This document shows positions 19,644 to 32,454 of a stretch of 64,000 nucleotides of DNA, in pieces. Below the pieces are notes generated by a model, which saw only the letters and a program-made list of their open reading frames with translations, had not been told where the DNA came from and did no database searches. Made by a program: the position numbers and the translations under genes. The DNA comes from Panulirus ornatus (taxonomy: Eukaryota > Arthropoda > Malacostraca > Decapoda > Palinuridae), in the NCBI RefSeq assembly GCF_036320965.1, contig NC_092264.1, forward strand, positions 12,870,394 to 12,934,393, given 5' to 3'. How positions within the stretch are numbered: the stretch's first letter is position 1; every line of letters begins with the position of its first letter.

Positions 19644-22600
19644 CCGACCCTAGTCGCATTTCAGCGTTGACGGCTTTTATATTAAAGAGTCAACATTCAC
19701 ATGAATAAGCAAGCGAGGCAAATAAAGGCGACGTGAGGGGGAAAACAAAAAAATAGGAAACACATAAGGTAGGGTTGCTACTCTCAGTTTTCCCGAGTGA
19801 CGTCAGGAGAAGGGGGGGATTTTTTTCCTATAAACCATCTGACCAATGTTGGTCATGTCCAAGCCCAACCCATCAGACGACTTTATCCGGCTACTTTAAC
19901 GCAGGAAATCTACCTTATGTTCTCCTATTTGGACCGTCTTCCACCCAGAGTCGCATTTCAACAGTTGATCGAGCTTATTAAAGAGTCAAACATTCACAAG
20001 AATGAGCTACCGAGGCCCAAGAAAGGCGACGTGAGAGAAGAGAACCAACAGGACATCATAAGGTAGGGTTGCTACTCTGAGCTCCCGGGTGCATCAGGAG
20101 AAGAGCGGGGTCTGAACACACAAATTGTCTGATCAATGAATTGGTCGGTAAGTTCCAAAACCTCACCTACAAATGACGTCATCCGGTACATCAACACACC
20201 CAAAACTACCTTATGTTCTCCTTTTGGACGTTTTTCCACCCAGAGTCGCATTTCAGCTGTTGTCCAAAACTTATTAAAGAGTCGAAATTCACATGAATAA
20301 ACCAACAAGGCCAAAAAAGGCCACCGTGAACGGAAGAAGAACCAAAAAGGACATCATAAGGTAAGGTTGCTTCTCTGGCTCCCGGGTGATGTTTTGAAAA
20401 TAGCGGGCTTGAACCCACAAGTTATCTGATGAATGATGATTGGTCGGTCAATGCCAAACCCCACCTATCAGATGACGTCAGCCGTGTACTTCAACGCGCA
20501 ACCATACATTATGTCCTCCTATTTTAACCGCCTTCTGCCAGGATTTGCATTTCAGCAATTTCAGCAGTTGCCGAGCTCCGGGTGACGTCATGAGAAAAGC
20601 GGGCTTGAACACACAAATTATCTGATTCAATGATTTGGGCGGTAAGTTTTCAAGCCCTACCTATCAAATGACGTCATCCCGGGGATAATCAACCCACCAA
20701 AACTACCTCATGTTCTCCTTTTTTGAACCGTCTTCCCGCCCATAGTCCATTGCAAGAGTGACCGAGCTTATTAAAGAGTCGACTTCACATGAATGAGCCA
20801 AAGAGGAAAAGAAAGGGCACCGTGAGCAAAAAGAGAAACCAAACGCAACCCCATCATAAGGTAGGGTTGCTTCTCTTTTGCTCCCGGTGATGTCATGAGA
20901 GAAGGCGGGATCTGAACTACACAAATTTCTCACAATGATTGGTCGGTTATTCCCAAACCACCAAAGTAATTTACATGGGCGTCCTTCCGACTACTTCAAA
21001 GCAAGTAACCTTACCTTTTGTCCCTATTTGGACCGGCTTCCGACATAGTCGCATTTTAGCAGTTGACCGATATCCCTTTTAAAATTAAAGTCAACATTCA
21101 CAAAGAATAAGCAAGCGAGGGAAATAAAGGCGACGAAGGGGAAGCCAAACCAAAAAAGGAACACATAAGGGATGGTTTGCACTCTCATTCCCCAGTGACG
21201 TCCATAGAAGGCGGGATTTTTTTTCCTATAAAACCTCTGACCAATGATTGGTCATGTCCAAGCCCAACCCATTCAGACGACGTCATCCGGCTACTTTAAA
21301 GCAGGAACTCTACCTTATTTCTCCTATTAACCGTCCTTTCCCCCCAGAGTCGCTTTCAACAGTTGATCGACCCTTTTTAAAAAAGTTTAACATTCACATG
21401 ATGAGCTAACCGAGGCCAAGAAAAAGGGGACGTGAGGAGAAGAGGAACCAACAGGACATCATAAGGTAGGGTTGCTACCTGAGCTCACCGGTGCAGTCCC
21501 GGAGAAAAGCGGGGCTCTGAACACACAAGTTGTTTATCAATGATTGTCCGTAAGTTCCAAGCCTCACCTATCAAATGACGTCATCCGGGTAATCAACACA
21601 CCAAATCTACTTATTTCTCCTTTTTGGGGCCCCTTTGGGGACCCCGAGTCGCTTTTTAGCTGGTCCCCAGTATAGATCGAATTCACATGAATAAGCAAAG
21701 GCCAAGAAGACCCCGTGAAAAAGAAGAAGAACCCAAAAAGACTCCCTAAGGAAAAATTGTTTCTGAGCTCCCGGTGAGTTTTTTAAAAGAGCGGGGGGCT
21801 GAACCCCCAATATTGATGAAGAAAGATTGTCGGTCAATGCCAAACCCCCCCTATCAGATACTCGCCTTGTACTTCAACGCAGCAACCCAAACTAAGTTTT
21901 TCCTGTTGCACCGTCTTCCGCCAGGTTCATTTCAGCTGTTTTTTCCCAGCTTTAAAAAAGTCCCCACTCACATGAATAACAACAAGGCCAAGAAAGGCCA
22001 CCGGAAAAGGAAGAAGAACCAAACAGGAAAAATCATAAGGAAAATTGTTCTTTTGAGTTCCCCCTGATGTTTTTGAAAAGAGCGGGGTCTGAACCCACAA
22101 TTACTGATGAATGAATGATTGGTCGGTCAATGCCAACCCCACCTATCGATGGAAAGTCGCCGTGTAAATTCAAACGCAGCAAACAACATTATGTCCTTTT
22201 CCCATTGAACCCCCTTCTGCAGGAGTTGCATTTCAGAATTCAGCAGTTTCCCGGCCCGGTGACGTCATGAGAAAGCGGGCTTGAACCCACAAATAATCTG
22301 ATCAATGATTGGCGGAAAGTTACAAGCCCTCCCTATAAAATGACTCACCCGGTTTATTCAACCCCCAAATCTACTCCTTTTCCCTCCCTTTTGGACCGTC
22401 TTCGCCCATGTCGCTTTGAAAGTAAGTTCACCGAGCTTATAGAGTCGCATTCACATGAAGAGCCAGCGGGGCCCAAAGAAAGCCACCGTGAGCAAAAAAA
22501 GAAACCAAAAAGCATATCATAAGGAGGTTTTCCTTCTTGAGCTCCCGGTGATTCTGAAAGGGGGGGGCTCGAACCCAAAAATTTAAACACATCAATGATT

Positions 22601-25600
22601 GTTTGTGGGTTTTAAAATCCCAACCCAACGAAACAGATGAGCCCAGCCGATTATTTCAAAGCACCAAATGATTAGGTTTAAAAAGGGGGACCGTCTCCGA
22701 CCAAAAGTGCATTTCAGCAGTGACCAAAGCTTATCAAAGGTCTTCTATTCACACATGATGATCTAGCGAGGCAAAGAAAGGCGACGGAGGGAAGAGAAAC
22801 CAATACGACATAAAAAGAAAGGGTTACTACTCACAGTTCCCCGATTTGGGGCATGAGAAGGACGGTTTTTTTGTACCTATAAACCATCTACTGACCAATG
22901 ATTGGTATGTCCAAGCCAAACCAATCAACGACGTCATCCGTACTTAACGGAGGAATCTCCCTTATTTCTATTTGGACCGTCTTCCGCCCGAGCGATTTCC
23001 CATGCTGACTTAATAAAGAGTCAAAAACTTTAAACCCATGATTGAGCCGCGAGGCCGAAAAGGCGACCTGAGGGGAAAGAAACCAAAACAGGGACAAATA
23101 AGGTTGCGTTGCTACTCTGAGCTTTTGGGTGACGTATGAAAAAGCGGGGCTCTGAATCACAAATTATCTGATCAAAGATGGTCAGAAGTTCCAAGCCCCC
23201 TCTATCAAAGGGCGTTATCCTGGTAAAATCAACAAACCAAATCTAAACCCTTTTGTTCTTTTGGGGCCCTCCCGCCCATAGTCGCATTGCCCAAAAGTTG
23301 ACCGAAAAACTTATTAAAGATTCGAATTTCACATGAATGAGCCAAAGAGGCCAAGAAGGCCACCGTGGCAGAAGAAACCAACAGCAATAAAGAGGGTTGC
23401 TTCTCTGCGCTTTCCCCCGGGGATGCCCTGAGAAGGCGGGGCTCTGAACCACGAATTTTCCATCATGATTGGTCGGTATTTCCAACCCCACGTATCAGAT
23501 GACGTCTTCCGACTACTTCAAAGCAGCAACATACCTTATGTTCTCCTATTTTGGGCCGTCTTCCCACCATGGGCGCATTTCAGCAGTGCCGAGCTTTTAT
23601 ATTAAAGTTTAACATTCACATGAATAAGCAAGCGAGCCAAATAAAGGCGCTGAAGGGAAAACAAACAAATAGAACAATAAGGTTTGGGTTGCTACTCTCA
23701 GTTCCCCATTGAGTCATGAGAAGTGGGGGGATTTTTTCCTTAAACATCTGACCAATGTTGGTCATGTCCAAGCCCCAAACCCCCCCCGACGACGTCATCC
23801 GGCTACTTTAACGCAGGAAATCTACCTTAGGTTCTCCATTTGGACCCTCCTCCACCCAAGTCGCAAAATTTACCCGTTGATCGAGCTATTAAAAGAGTCA
23901 ACATTCACAAAGAATGGGGTACCGAGGCCAAGAAAGGCACGTGAGGGGAAAGAACCAAAAAGACATCATAAGGTAGGTTGCTACTCTGAGGGTCCCCGGG
24001 GGCAGTCAGGAAAGAGCGGCTCTGAACACACAAATTGTCTGATCAATGATTGGTCGGTAAGTTTCCCCCCAAACCTCACCTATCAAATGACTTTATCCGG
24101 GTACATCAACACACCAAAACTACCTTTGTCTCCTTTTGACCGTCCCCCCCACCCCGAGTCGATTTCAGTGTTGTCCGAGCTTATAGAGTCGACATTACAT
24201 GAATAGCCAACAAGGCCAAGAAGGCCCCGTGACGGAAAAAAACCAACAGACATCATAATAAAGGGTTCTCCTGAAACTCCCGGTGATGTTTGAAAAGAGC
24301 GGGGGCTGGACCCACTTATCTCATGAATGAATGATTGGCGGTCCCAAGCCAAACCCTCCTATCAAGCGTCAGCCATGTACTTCAACGCAAGCAACCCAAA
24401 CTTATGTTCTCCTGTTTTGCACCCTCTTCCGACAGAGTCTCATTTCAGCTGTTTTCCGTGTTATTAAAAAGTCGACATTCACATGAATAAGCCAACAAGG
24501 CCCCGAAAGCCACCGTGAACGGAAGAAGAACCCAAACCCGGACATCATAAGGTAAAGGGGTTTTTCTCTGAGCTCCCCCGGGGAATTTTTGAAAAGGCGG
24601 GGCTCTGAACCCTAGTTATCCCGATGAATGAATGTTGGCGGTCCCAAAGCAACCCCACCTATCTGATGACTCAGCCTGTACTTTTACGCAGCACATACAA
24701 TATGTCCTCCTATTTGAAAACCCCCTCTGCCAGAGTTAATTTCAGCAATTTCAGCAGTTGCCCGGTTTCCCCCTGCGTCATGAGAAGAGCGGGGCTCCCG
24801 AACCCCCCCAATAATCTATCAATGATTGGTCGGTAAGTTACAAGCCCTACTATCCCAAAAAACGTTCCGGGTATATCAACCCCCAAATCTACCCCCCTTT
24901 TTCCCTTTTGGACCGTTTCGCCCATAGTCGCATTTTTAGCAGTTGACCCAGCTTTTTTATTGACGAGTCCACATTCACATGAATAAGCAAACGAGCCCAA
25001 AAAAAGCGCGTGAGGGGAAGACAAACAAAATAGGAACAATTAGGTAGGGTTTTTCCCCCAAATTTTCAGTTGCCCGAGTGCTCATGAGAAGTGGGGGTTT
25101 TTTTCCTATAAAACCCCCCCGACCAATGATTGGTCATGTCCAAGCCCAACCCATCAGACACGTCCTCCCGGGTTTTAACGCAGGAACTCTACCTTATGTT
25201 CTGCTAATGGCCCCTCTTTCACCCCGAGTCCCCATTTCAACAGTGACGAGCTTATAAAAGAGTCCAAACTTCACATAATGACTACCGGGCCAAGAAAGGG
25301 GACGTGAGGGAAAGGAACAAAAAAGGACTCATAAGGTGGGGTATCCCGATCCCGGGTGCAGTCAGGAGAAGAGCGGGGGTCTGAACACACAATTGTCTGA
25401 TGAATGATTGGTCGTAAGTTCCAAGCCTCACCATCAAATGAAAGTCATCCGGGTACATCAACACACCCAAAACTCCTATGTTCTCCTTTTTTTTTCCCTC
25501 TGCACCCCTTTGTTCCATTTCACTGTTGCCCAGCTTTTAGAGTGACCTTCACATGAATAAGCCAACAAGGCCAAGAAAGGCCACGTGAACGGAAGAAGAA

Positions 25601-28600
25601 CCAAAAAGGACATCTAAGATAAGGTTGCTTCTCTGAGCTCCCGGTGATGTTTTTTAAAAGAGGGGCTCTGAACCCCCAAGTTATCTGATGAATTTAATGG
25701 GTTGTCGTCAATGCCAAACCCCCCCTATCAGGGTGACGTCAGCCGTGTACTCAACGCGCAAAAACCCAAAATTTGTTCCTCCTGTTGCCCGTTTTTTCCA
25801 CCCCGAGTGCCCTTTCAAAAGTTGATCGAGCTTATTAAAGACGACATTACATGAATAAAACAAAAAAGGCCCCGAAGGCCACCGTGAACGGAAGAAGAAC
25901 CAACAGGACCCTCATAAGGAAGGTTGCTACTCTGACTCCCCGGGGTGCAGTCAGAGAAGAAACGGGGCTCTGAAAAACAAATTGTCTGATCAATGATTGG
26001 TGGTAAGTTCCCCCGCCTCAAACCATCAAAAGACTTTATCCCGGGGACATCAACACAAAAACCCAAAACAAACCCTTGTTCCCTTTTTTTGACCGGGCCT
26101 GCACCCGGTCGCATTTCAGCTGTTGTCCGAGCTTATTAATCGACATTCACATGAATAAGCCACAAGGCCAAAAAGGCCACCCTGAACGAAGAAGACCAAA
26201 CGGACACATAAGGTAAAGGGTTTCTTCTCTGAGCTCCCGGGTGATGTTTTTAAAAAAGCGGGGGTCTGAACCCACAATATCGTGAATGAATGATTGGTCG
26301 TCAATGCCAATCCCCCTAACAATGACGTCAGCCCGTTTTACTTCAACGCAGCAACCCCAAAAATTTTGTTCTCCAGTTTGCCCGTCTTCCGGCCAGAGTC
26401 TCATTTCCCGTGTGTCCCAGTATTAAAGAGTCCACATTCACAAAAATAAAGGGCCCAAAAGGCCCCCAAAGCCACCGTGAACGAAGAAGAACCAAACAGA
26501 CATCATAAGGTAAGGTTTTTTCTCTGAGCTCCCCGGGTGATGTTTTTTAAAAGAGCGGGGGCCCCGAACCCCAAGTTTTTCTGATGAATGAATGATTGGT
26601 CGGTAATGCCAACCCCCCCGATCCGATGACGTCACCCCTGTACTTCAAGCGCAAAAAAATTATGTCCTCCTATTTGAACCGCCCTTTTGCCAGGTTGCAT
26701 TTAGCAAATTTAGGTTGCCCGAGCTCCCGGTGACGTCATGAGAAGAGCGGGGCTCTGAACCCACAAATAATCTGATCAATGATGGTCGGTAAGTTACAAG
26801 CCTACCTATCAAATGACGTCTCCCGGGGATTCAAAACCCACCAAATCTCCTCTCTTCTCCTTTTTTTTGGAACCCTCCCTTTCCCCCCATAGGGCGCATT
26901 GCAGTAGTTCACCCAGCTTATTAAAGAGTCGACTTCACATGAATGAGCACGAGGCCAAAAGCACCCTGGCAAAGAGAAACCAAAAAGCATATCATAAGTA
27001 GGGTTCCTTCTCTGAGTACCGGGTGTGTCATGAGAAGGGCGGGGTTGAACCCCAAATTATCACATCAATGATTGTTTGGTCGGTTTTTTTCCCAAACCCC
27101 CGTTTCAGATGACGTCAGCCCCACTTTCAAAGCCCGCAACCTCATTATGTTCCTAATTGGACCCTCTTTTCCCCCAAAGTCGCATTTCGCAGTTGACCGA
27201 GTTAATCAAAAGTCTTTTACAAATTTAACATGAATGAGCTAGCGAGGCAAGAAAGGCGACGTGAGAGAAGAAAAACCAAATAGGAATCATAAGGTAGGTT
27301 TACTACTCACAGTTGCCCAGTGGGCGTCCCTGGAAGACGGGATTTTTTTACCCATAAACCCCTCAAACTGACCAATGATTGGTCATGTCCAAGTCCAACC
27401 ATCGACGACGTCTCCGTTACTTTAACGGAGGAACTCTCCTTATGTTCTTTCCCATTGGACCGTCTTCCCCCCAGAGTCCCCATTACCAATGACTGGCTTT
27501 AAAAAAGGGGTCACCCAAAATTTACAAGATTTTTTGCCCGCGAGCAAGAAAGGCCCACCTGAGGAAGAGAAACCAAAAGGACATCATAAGATTGCTTTGC
27601 TACTCTGAGCTCTCGGGTGACGTCATGAGAAGAGCGGGGGTCTGAATACCCCAAATTACTGATCAAGATTGTCAGTAAGTTCCAAGCCCCATCTATCAAA
27701 TGACGTCATCCCCGGTACATCAAAACACCAAATCTAAACCCTTTTGTTCTTTTTGGACGTTTTTCCCCCCATAGCGTTGCAACAGTTTACGGTTTTTAAA
27801 AATTCGACATTCACAGATGAGCAAAGGGCCCAAAAAAGGCCACGTGAAGGAAGAGAAACCAACACACATCATAAGGTAGGTTGCTCTTGCGCTCCCGGGT
27901 GATGTCATGAGAAGGCGGGGCTCTGAACCCACGAATTTCTATAAAATGATTGTCGTTATTTCCCAAACCCAACGTATCAGATGACGTTTTTTCCCGACTA
28001 CTTAAAAGCAGTAACCCTACCTTATTTTCCCTCCTTTTTGGACCGTCTTCCACCATGTCGCATTAAGCAGTTGACCGAGTTTTTTATATTAAAGAGTAAC
28101 ATTCACTGAAAAAGAGAGGCAAATAAAGGCGAGTGAGGGGAAGAAAACAAAATAGGAACACATAAGGGTTTAGCGTTGCTACTCTCAGTTCCCGAGTGCC
28201 GCCCCAGGGAAAAAGGGCGGTTTTTTTTTCCCTAAAAACCCAAATCTGATAAATTTGTTTTGGCCCATGTCCAACCCCAACCCCCATCAGGCTCGTCATC
28301 CGTACTTTAACGCAGGAACTCTACTTTGGGTTCTCCTATTTGGACCGTTCCCCCCAGAGTCGCATTTCAACGTTGATCGAGCATATAAAAAAGTCAACAT
28401 CACATAAATAGCACGAGCCAAAAAGGCGAGTGAGGGGAAGGGGAAAAACCAAACAGGAATAAATGTATGTTGCTACTCTAGCTCCCGGTGCAGTCAGGGA
28501 AGAACGGGGCTCTGAACACACAAATTGTTGATCATGATTGGTCAAAAAGTTCCAAGCCTCATTATCAATACGTCTTTCCGGTTCATAACACACCAAATCT

Positions 28601-29349
28601 ACCTTATGTTTCACCTTTTGGACCGTCTCACCCAGAGTCGCATTCAGTGTTGTCCGAGTTAGAGTCGAATTCACATGAATAACCAACAAGGCCAAAAAAG
28701 GGCCACCGTGAAGGGAAGAAAACCCCAAAACAGGCCCATCAAAAGGGAAAGGGTTTTCTTCTCTGAGCTCCCGGGTGATGTTTTGAAAAAGAGCGGGCTC
28801 TGAACCCACAAGTTACCGATGAATGAATGATTGGCCCGGGAAAAATCCAAAAACCCCACCTAACAGATGAAAAGTCAGCCGTGTACTTCAACGCAGCAAC
28901 CCCTACATTAAAGTCCTCCTATTTTAAAAACCCCCTTCTGCCAGGAAATTTCATTTCAGCAATTTCAGCAGTTTTCCCGAGCTCCCGGTGACGTCCATGA
29001 GAAAAGCGAGCTCTGAACCCAAAATTTTCTGATCAATGATTGGTCGTAAGTTAAAGCCCTACCTATCAAATACGTCATCCCGGGTTTATCAACACACCAA
29101 AATTCTACCCCCCATTTTCTCCTTTTTTGGGCCGACTTTCCCCCATAGTCGCATTGCAACAGTTTACCGAGCTTTTTAAAGAGTCGACCTTTCACAGAAT
29201 GAGCCAGCGAGGCCAAGAAAGGCCACCGTGAGCAGAAGAGAAACCAAAAAAACATATCATAAAGTTAGGGTTCCCCTTTTCTGACTCCCGGGGGATGTCC
29301 CTGAGAAGGGGGGGGCTCTGAACCACAAATTAAAAACATCCAATGATTG
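19644..29349 (+). repeat. Error-rich satellite block right of the gap
   Basis: All of it is satellite, with types often still readable: A then B near 19768, C near 20068, D'E near 20361, later F, G and H types near 22540-23400 and again near 27000-27900. Indels and homopolymer stretching are frequent and uneven, worst around 21600-22700, 25000-26700 and 27700-28950. Type order follows the clean array, so I read this as the same repeat with a poor consensus and not an older divergent layer. Clean sequence returns near 29350. No gene is supported. Confidence 0.8.
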
Positions 29350-30761
29350 ATTGGTCGGTTAATCCCAAACCCCACGTATCAGATGACGGCAGCCGACTAC
29401 TTCAAAGCAGCAAACCTACATTATGTTCTCCTATTTGGACCGTCTTCCGACCTAGTTTTCATTTCAGCAGTTGACCGAGCTTATCAAAGAGCTTCTACAT
29501 TCCCATTAATGAGCTAGCGAGGCAAAGAAAGGCGACCTAAGAGGAAGAGAAACCAAATAGGACATCATAAAGGTAGGGTTGCTATCACAGTTGCCCGAGT
29601 GACGTCTGAGAAGGACGGGATTTTGTACCTATAAACCATCTATCTGACCAATGATTGGTCATGTCCAAGCCCAACCCATCAGACGACGTCATCCGGTTAC
29701 TTTAACGGAGGAACTCTACCTTATGTTCTCCTATTTGGACCGTCTTCCGCCCAGAGTCGCATTTCACCAGATGACTGAGCTTATTAGAGTCAACAACATT
29801 CACATGAATGAGCCAGCGAGGCCAAGAAAGGCGACCTGAGGGGAAGAGAAACCAAACAGGACATCATAAGGTTGCGTTGCTACTCTGAGCTCTCGGGTGA
29901 CGTCATGAGAAGAGCGGGGCTCTGAACACACAAATTATCTGATCAATGATTGGTCAGTAAGTTCCAAGCCCCATCTATCAAATGAGGTCATCCGGGTACA
30001 TCAACGCACCAAATCTACTTTATGTTCTTTTTGGACAGTCTTCCGCCCATAGTTGCATTGCAACAGTTGACCGAGCTTATTAGAGTCGACATTCACATGA
30101 ATGAGCCAAAGAGGCCAAGAAAGGCCACCGTGAGCAGAAGAGAAACCAAACAGTACATCATAAGGTACGGTTGCTTCTCTGAGCTCCCGGGTGATGTCAT
30201 GAGAAGGGCGGGGCTCTGAACCCACAAATTTTCTCATCAATGATTGGTCGGTTATTCCCAAACCCCACGTATCACATGACGTCTTCCGACTATTTCAAAG
30301 CAGCAACCCTACCTTATGTTCTCCTATTTGGACCGTCTTCCGACCATAGTCGCATTTCAGCAGTTGACCGAGCTTTTTATATTAGAGAGTCAACATTCAC
30401 ATGAATACGCAAGCGAGGCAAATAAAGGCGACGTGAGGGGAAGACAAACAAAATAGGAACACATAAGGTAGGGTTGCTACTCTCAGTTGCCCGAGTGACG
30501 TCATGAGAAGGGCGGGATTTTTATCCTATAAACCATCTGACCAATGATTGGTCATGTCCAAGCCCAACCCATCAGAAGACGTCATCCGGCTACTTTAACG
30601 CAGGAACTCTACCTTATGTTCTCCTATTTGGACCGTCTTCCACCCAGAGTCGCATTTCAACAGTTGATCGAGCTTATTAAAGAGTCAACATTCACATGAA
30701 TGAGCTACCGAGGCCAAGAAAGGCGACGTGAGGGAAAGAGGAACCAAACAGGACATCATAA
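29350..30761 (+). repeat. Clean monomers F (part), G, H, A, B
   Basis: The tail of F is followed by G at 29572, H at 29870, A at 30164 and B at 30467. This F-G-H-A-B order recurs in the long HOR units. Confidence 0.9.
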
Positions 30762-31600
30762 GGTAGGGTTGCTACTCTGAGCTCCCGGGTGCAGTCAGGA
30801 GAAGAGCGGGGCTCTGAACACACAAATTGTCTGATCAATGATTGGTCGGTAAGTTCCAAGCCTCATCTATCAAATGACGTCATTCGGGTACATCAACACA
30901 CCAAATCTACCTTATGTTCTCCTTTTTGGACCGTCTTGCACCCAGAGTCGAATTTCAGCTGTTGTCCGAGCTTACTAGATTCGACATTCACATGAATAAG
31001 CCAACAAGGCCAAGAAAGGCCACCGTGAACGGAAGAAGAACCAAACAGGACATCATAAGGTATGGTTCCTTCTCTGAGCTCCCGGGTGATGTTTTGAAAA
31101 GAGCGGGGCTCTGAACCCACAAGTTATCTGATGAATGAATGATTGGTCGGTCAATGCCAAACCCCACCTATCAGATGACGTCAGCCGTGTACTTCAACGC
31201 AGGAAACATACATTATGTCCTCCTATCTGAACCGCCTTCTGCCAGGCGTTGCATTTCAGCAATTTCAGCAGTTGCCCGAGCTCCCGGGTGACGTCATGAG
31301 AAGAGCGGGGCTCTGAACCCACAAATTATCTGATCAATGATTGGTCGGTAAGTTACAAGCCCTACCTATCAAATGACGTCATCCGGGTACATCAACACAC
31401 CAAATCTACCTCATGTTCTCCTTTTTGAACCGTCTTCGCCCATAGTCGCATTGCAACAGTTGACCGAGCTTATTAAAGAGTCGACATTCACATGAATGAG
31501 CCAAAGAGGCCAAGAAAGGCCACCGTGAGCAGAAGAGAAACCAAACAGCACATCATAAGGTAGGGTTGCTTCTCTTAGCTCCCGGGTGATGTCATGAGAA

Positions 31601-31609
31601 GGGCGGGGC
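31601..31609 (+). promoter_or_regulatory. GC box in an A monomer (exemplar)
   Basis: GGGCGGGGC matches the Sp1/KLF GC-box core. It sits about 10 bp after the first CRE position and recurs in A and F monomers. C, D, E and H have AGCGGGGCTC instead, and B has GGGCGGGAT. Known as a vertebrate promoter motif; function here is unproven. Confidence 0.4.
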
Positions 31610-31931
31610 TCTGAACCCACAAATTTTCTCATCAATGATTGGTCGGTTATTCCCAAACCCCACGTATCACATGACGTCTTCCGACTACTTCAAAGCAGTA
31701 ACCCTACCTTATGTTCTCCTATTTGGACCGTTTCCGACCATAGTCGCATTTCAGCAGTTGACCGAGCTCTTTATATTAAAGAGTCAACATTCACATGAAT
31801 AAGCAAGCGAGGCAAATAAAGGCGACGTGAGGGGAAGACAAACAAAATAGGAACACATAAGGTAGGGTTCCTACTCTCAGTTGCCCGAGTGACGTCATGA
31901 GAAGGGCGGGATTTTTTTCCTATAAACCATC

Positions 31932-31948
31932 TGACCAATGATTGGTCA
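31932..31948. promoter_or_regulatory. 17-bp inverted CCAAT repeat in a B monomer (exemplar)
   Basis: TGACCAAT, one central G, then ATTGGTCA form a perfect inverted repeat with 8-bp arms. Each arm contains a CCAAT box, the NF-Y core in many eukaryotes. It is conserved in clean B and G monomers. The other types keep only the ATTGG half. Confidence 0.5.
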
Positions 31949-32155
31949 TGTCCAAGCCCAACCCATCAGACGACGTCATCCGGCTACTTTAACGCAGGAA
32001 CTCTACCTTATGTTCTCCTATTTGGACCGTCTTCCACCCAGAGTCGCATTTCAACAGTTGATCGAGCTTATTAAAGAGTCAACATTCACATGAATGAGCT
32101 ACCGAGGCCAAGAAAGGCGACGTGAGGAGAAGAGGAACCAAACAGGACATCATAA

Positions 32156-32454
32156 GGTAGGGTTGCTACTCTGAGCTCCCGGGTGCAGTCAGGAGAAGAG
32201 CGGGGCTCTGAACACACAAATTGTTTGATCAATCATTGGTCGGTAAGTTCCAAGCCTCATCTATCAAATGACGTCATCCGGGTACATCAACACACCAAAT
32301 CTACCTTATGTTCCCCTTTTTGGACCGTCTTGCACCCAGAGTCGCATTTCAGCTGTTGTCCGAGCTTATTAAAGAGTCGACATTCACATGAATAAGCCAA
32401 CAAGGCCAAGAAAGGCCACCGTGAACGGAAGAAGAACCAAACAGGACATCATAA
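32156..32454 (+). repeat. Monomer type C (gamma family), exemplar
   Basis: Length is 299 bp. Diagnostic features are GTGCAGTCAGGAG at the first CRE position (palindrome lost), GAACACACAAATTGT, CGGTAAGTTCC, AAATGACGTCATCC (second CRE intact), CTTGCACCCAGAG, GCTGTTGTCCGAG and GGCCACCGTGAACGG. A frame of about 70 codons is open across it in most copies, but nothing suggests translation. Confidence 0.93.
32243..32339 (+). other. Intron-like GT...AG interval within a C monomer (exemplar)
   Basis: CG|GTAAGTT at 32241-32249 matches the U1-type 5' splice consensus. A pyrimidine-rich stretch then ends at CTTGCACCCAG, giving a 97-nt GT...AG interval. The same arrangement recurs in E and H monomers with CAG or TAG ends. 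A branch point is not obvious, and transcription is unproven, so this is a candidate only. Confidence 0.25.

Larger units (their letters stand above)
30762..32155 (+). repeat. Basic HOR unit C-D'E-A-B, 1394 bp
   Basis: C starts at 30762, D'E at 31059, A at 31559 and B at 31861. C and D' carry private variants shared with 43981-44300: TTACTAGATTCG or ATATTAGAGTCG in place of TTATTAAAGAGTCG, and GGTATGGTTCC at the D' start. That suggests exchange between these two units. Confidence 0.95.

Noticed and set aside
31559..31570. Telomere-like TAGGGTT in the monomer head (GGTAGGGTTGCT)
   Set aside because: Only one partial unit per ~300 bp, never tandem; coincidental.
32183..32395. A ~70-codon open frame in monomer C, repeated about 17 times with near-identical translation
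   Set aside because: Its conservation equals that of the whole monomer, it has no Kozak or terminator context that differs from the surroundings, changes between copies alter residues freely, and comparable frames exist on the other strand and in other types. It is satellite phase, not a gene.
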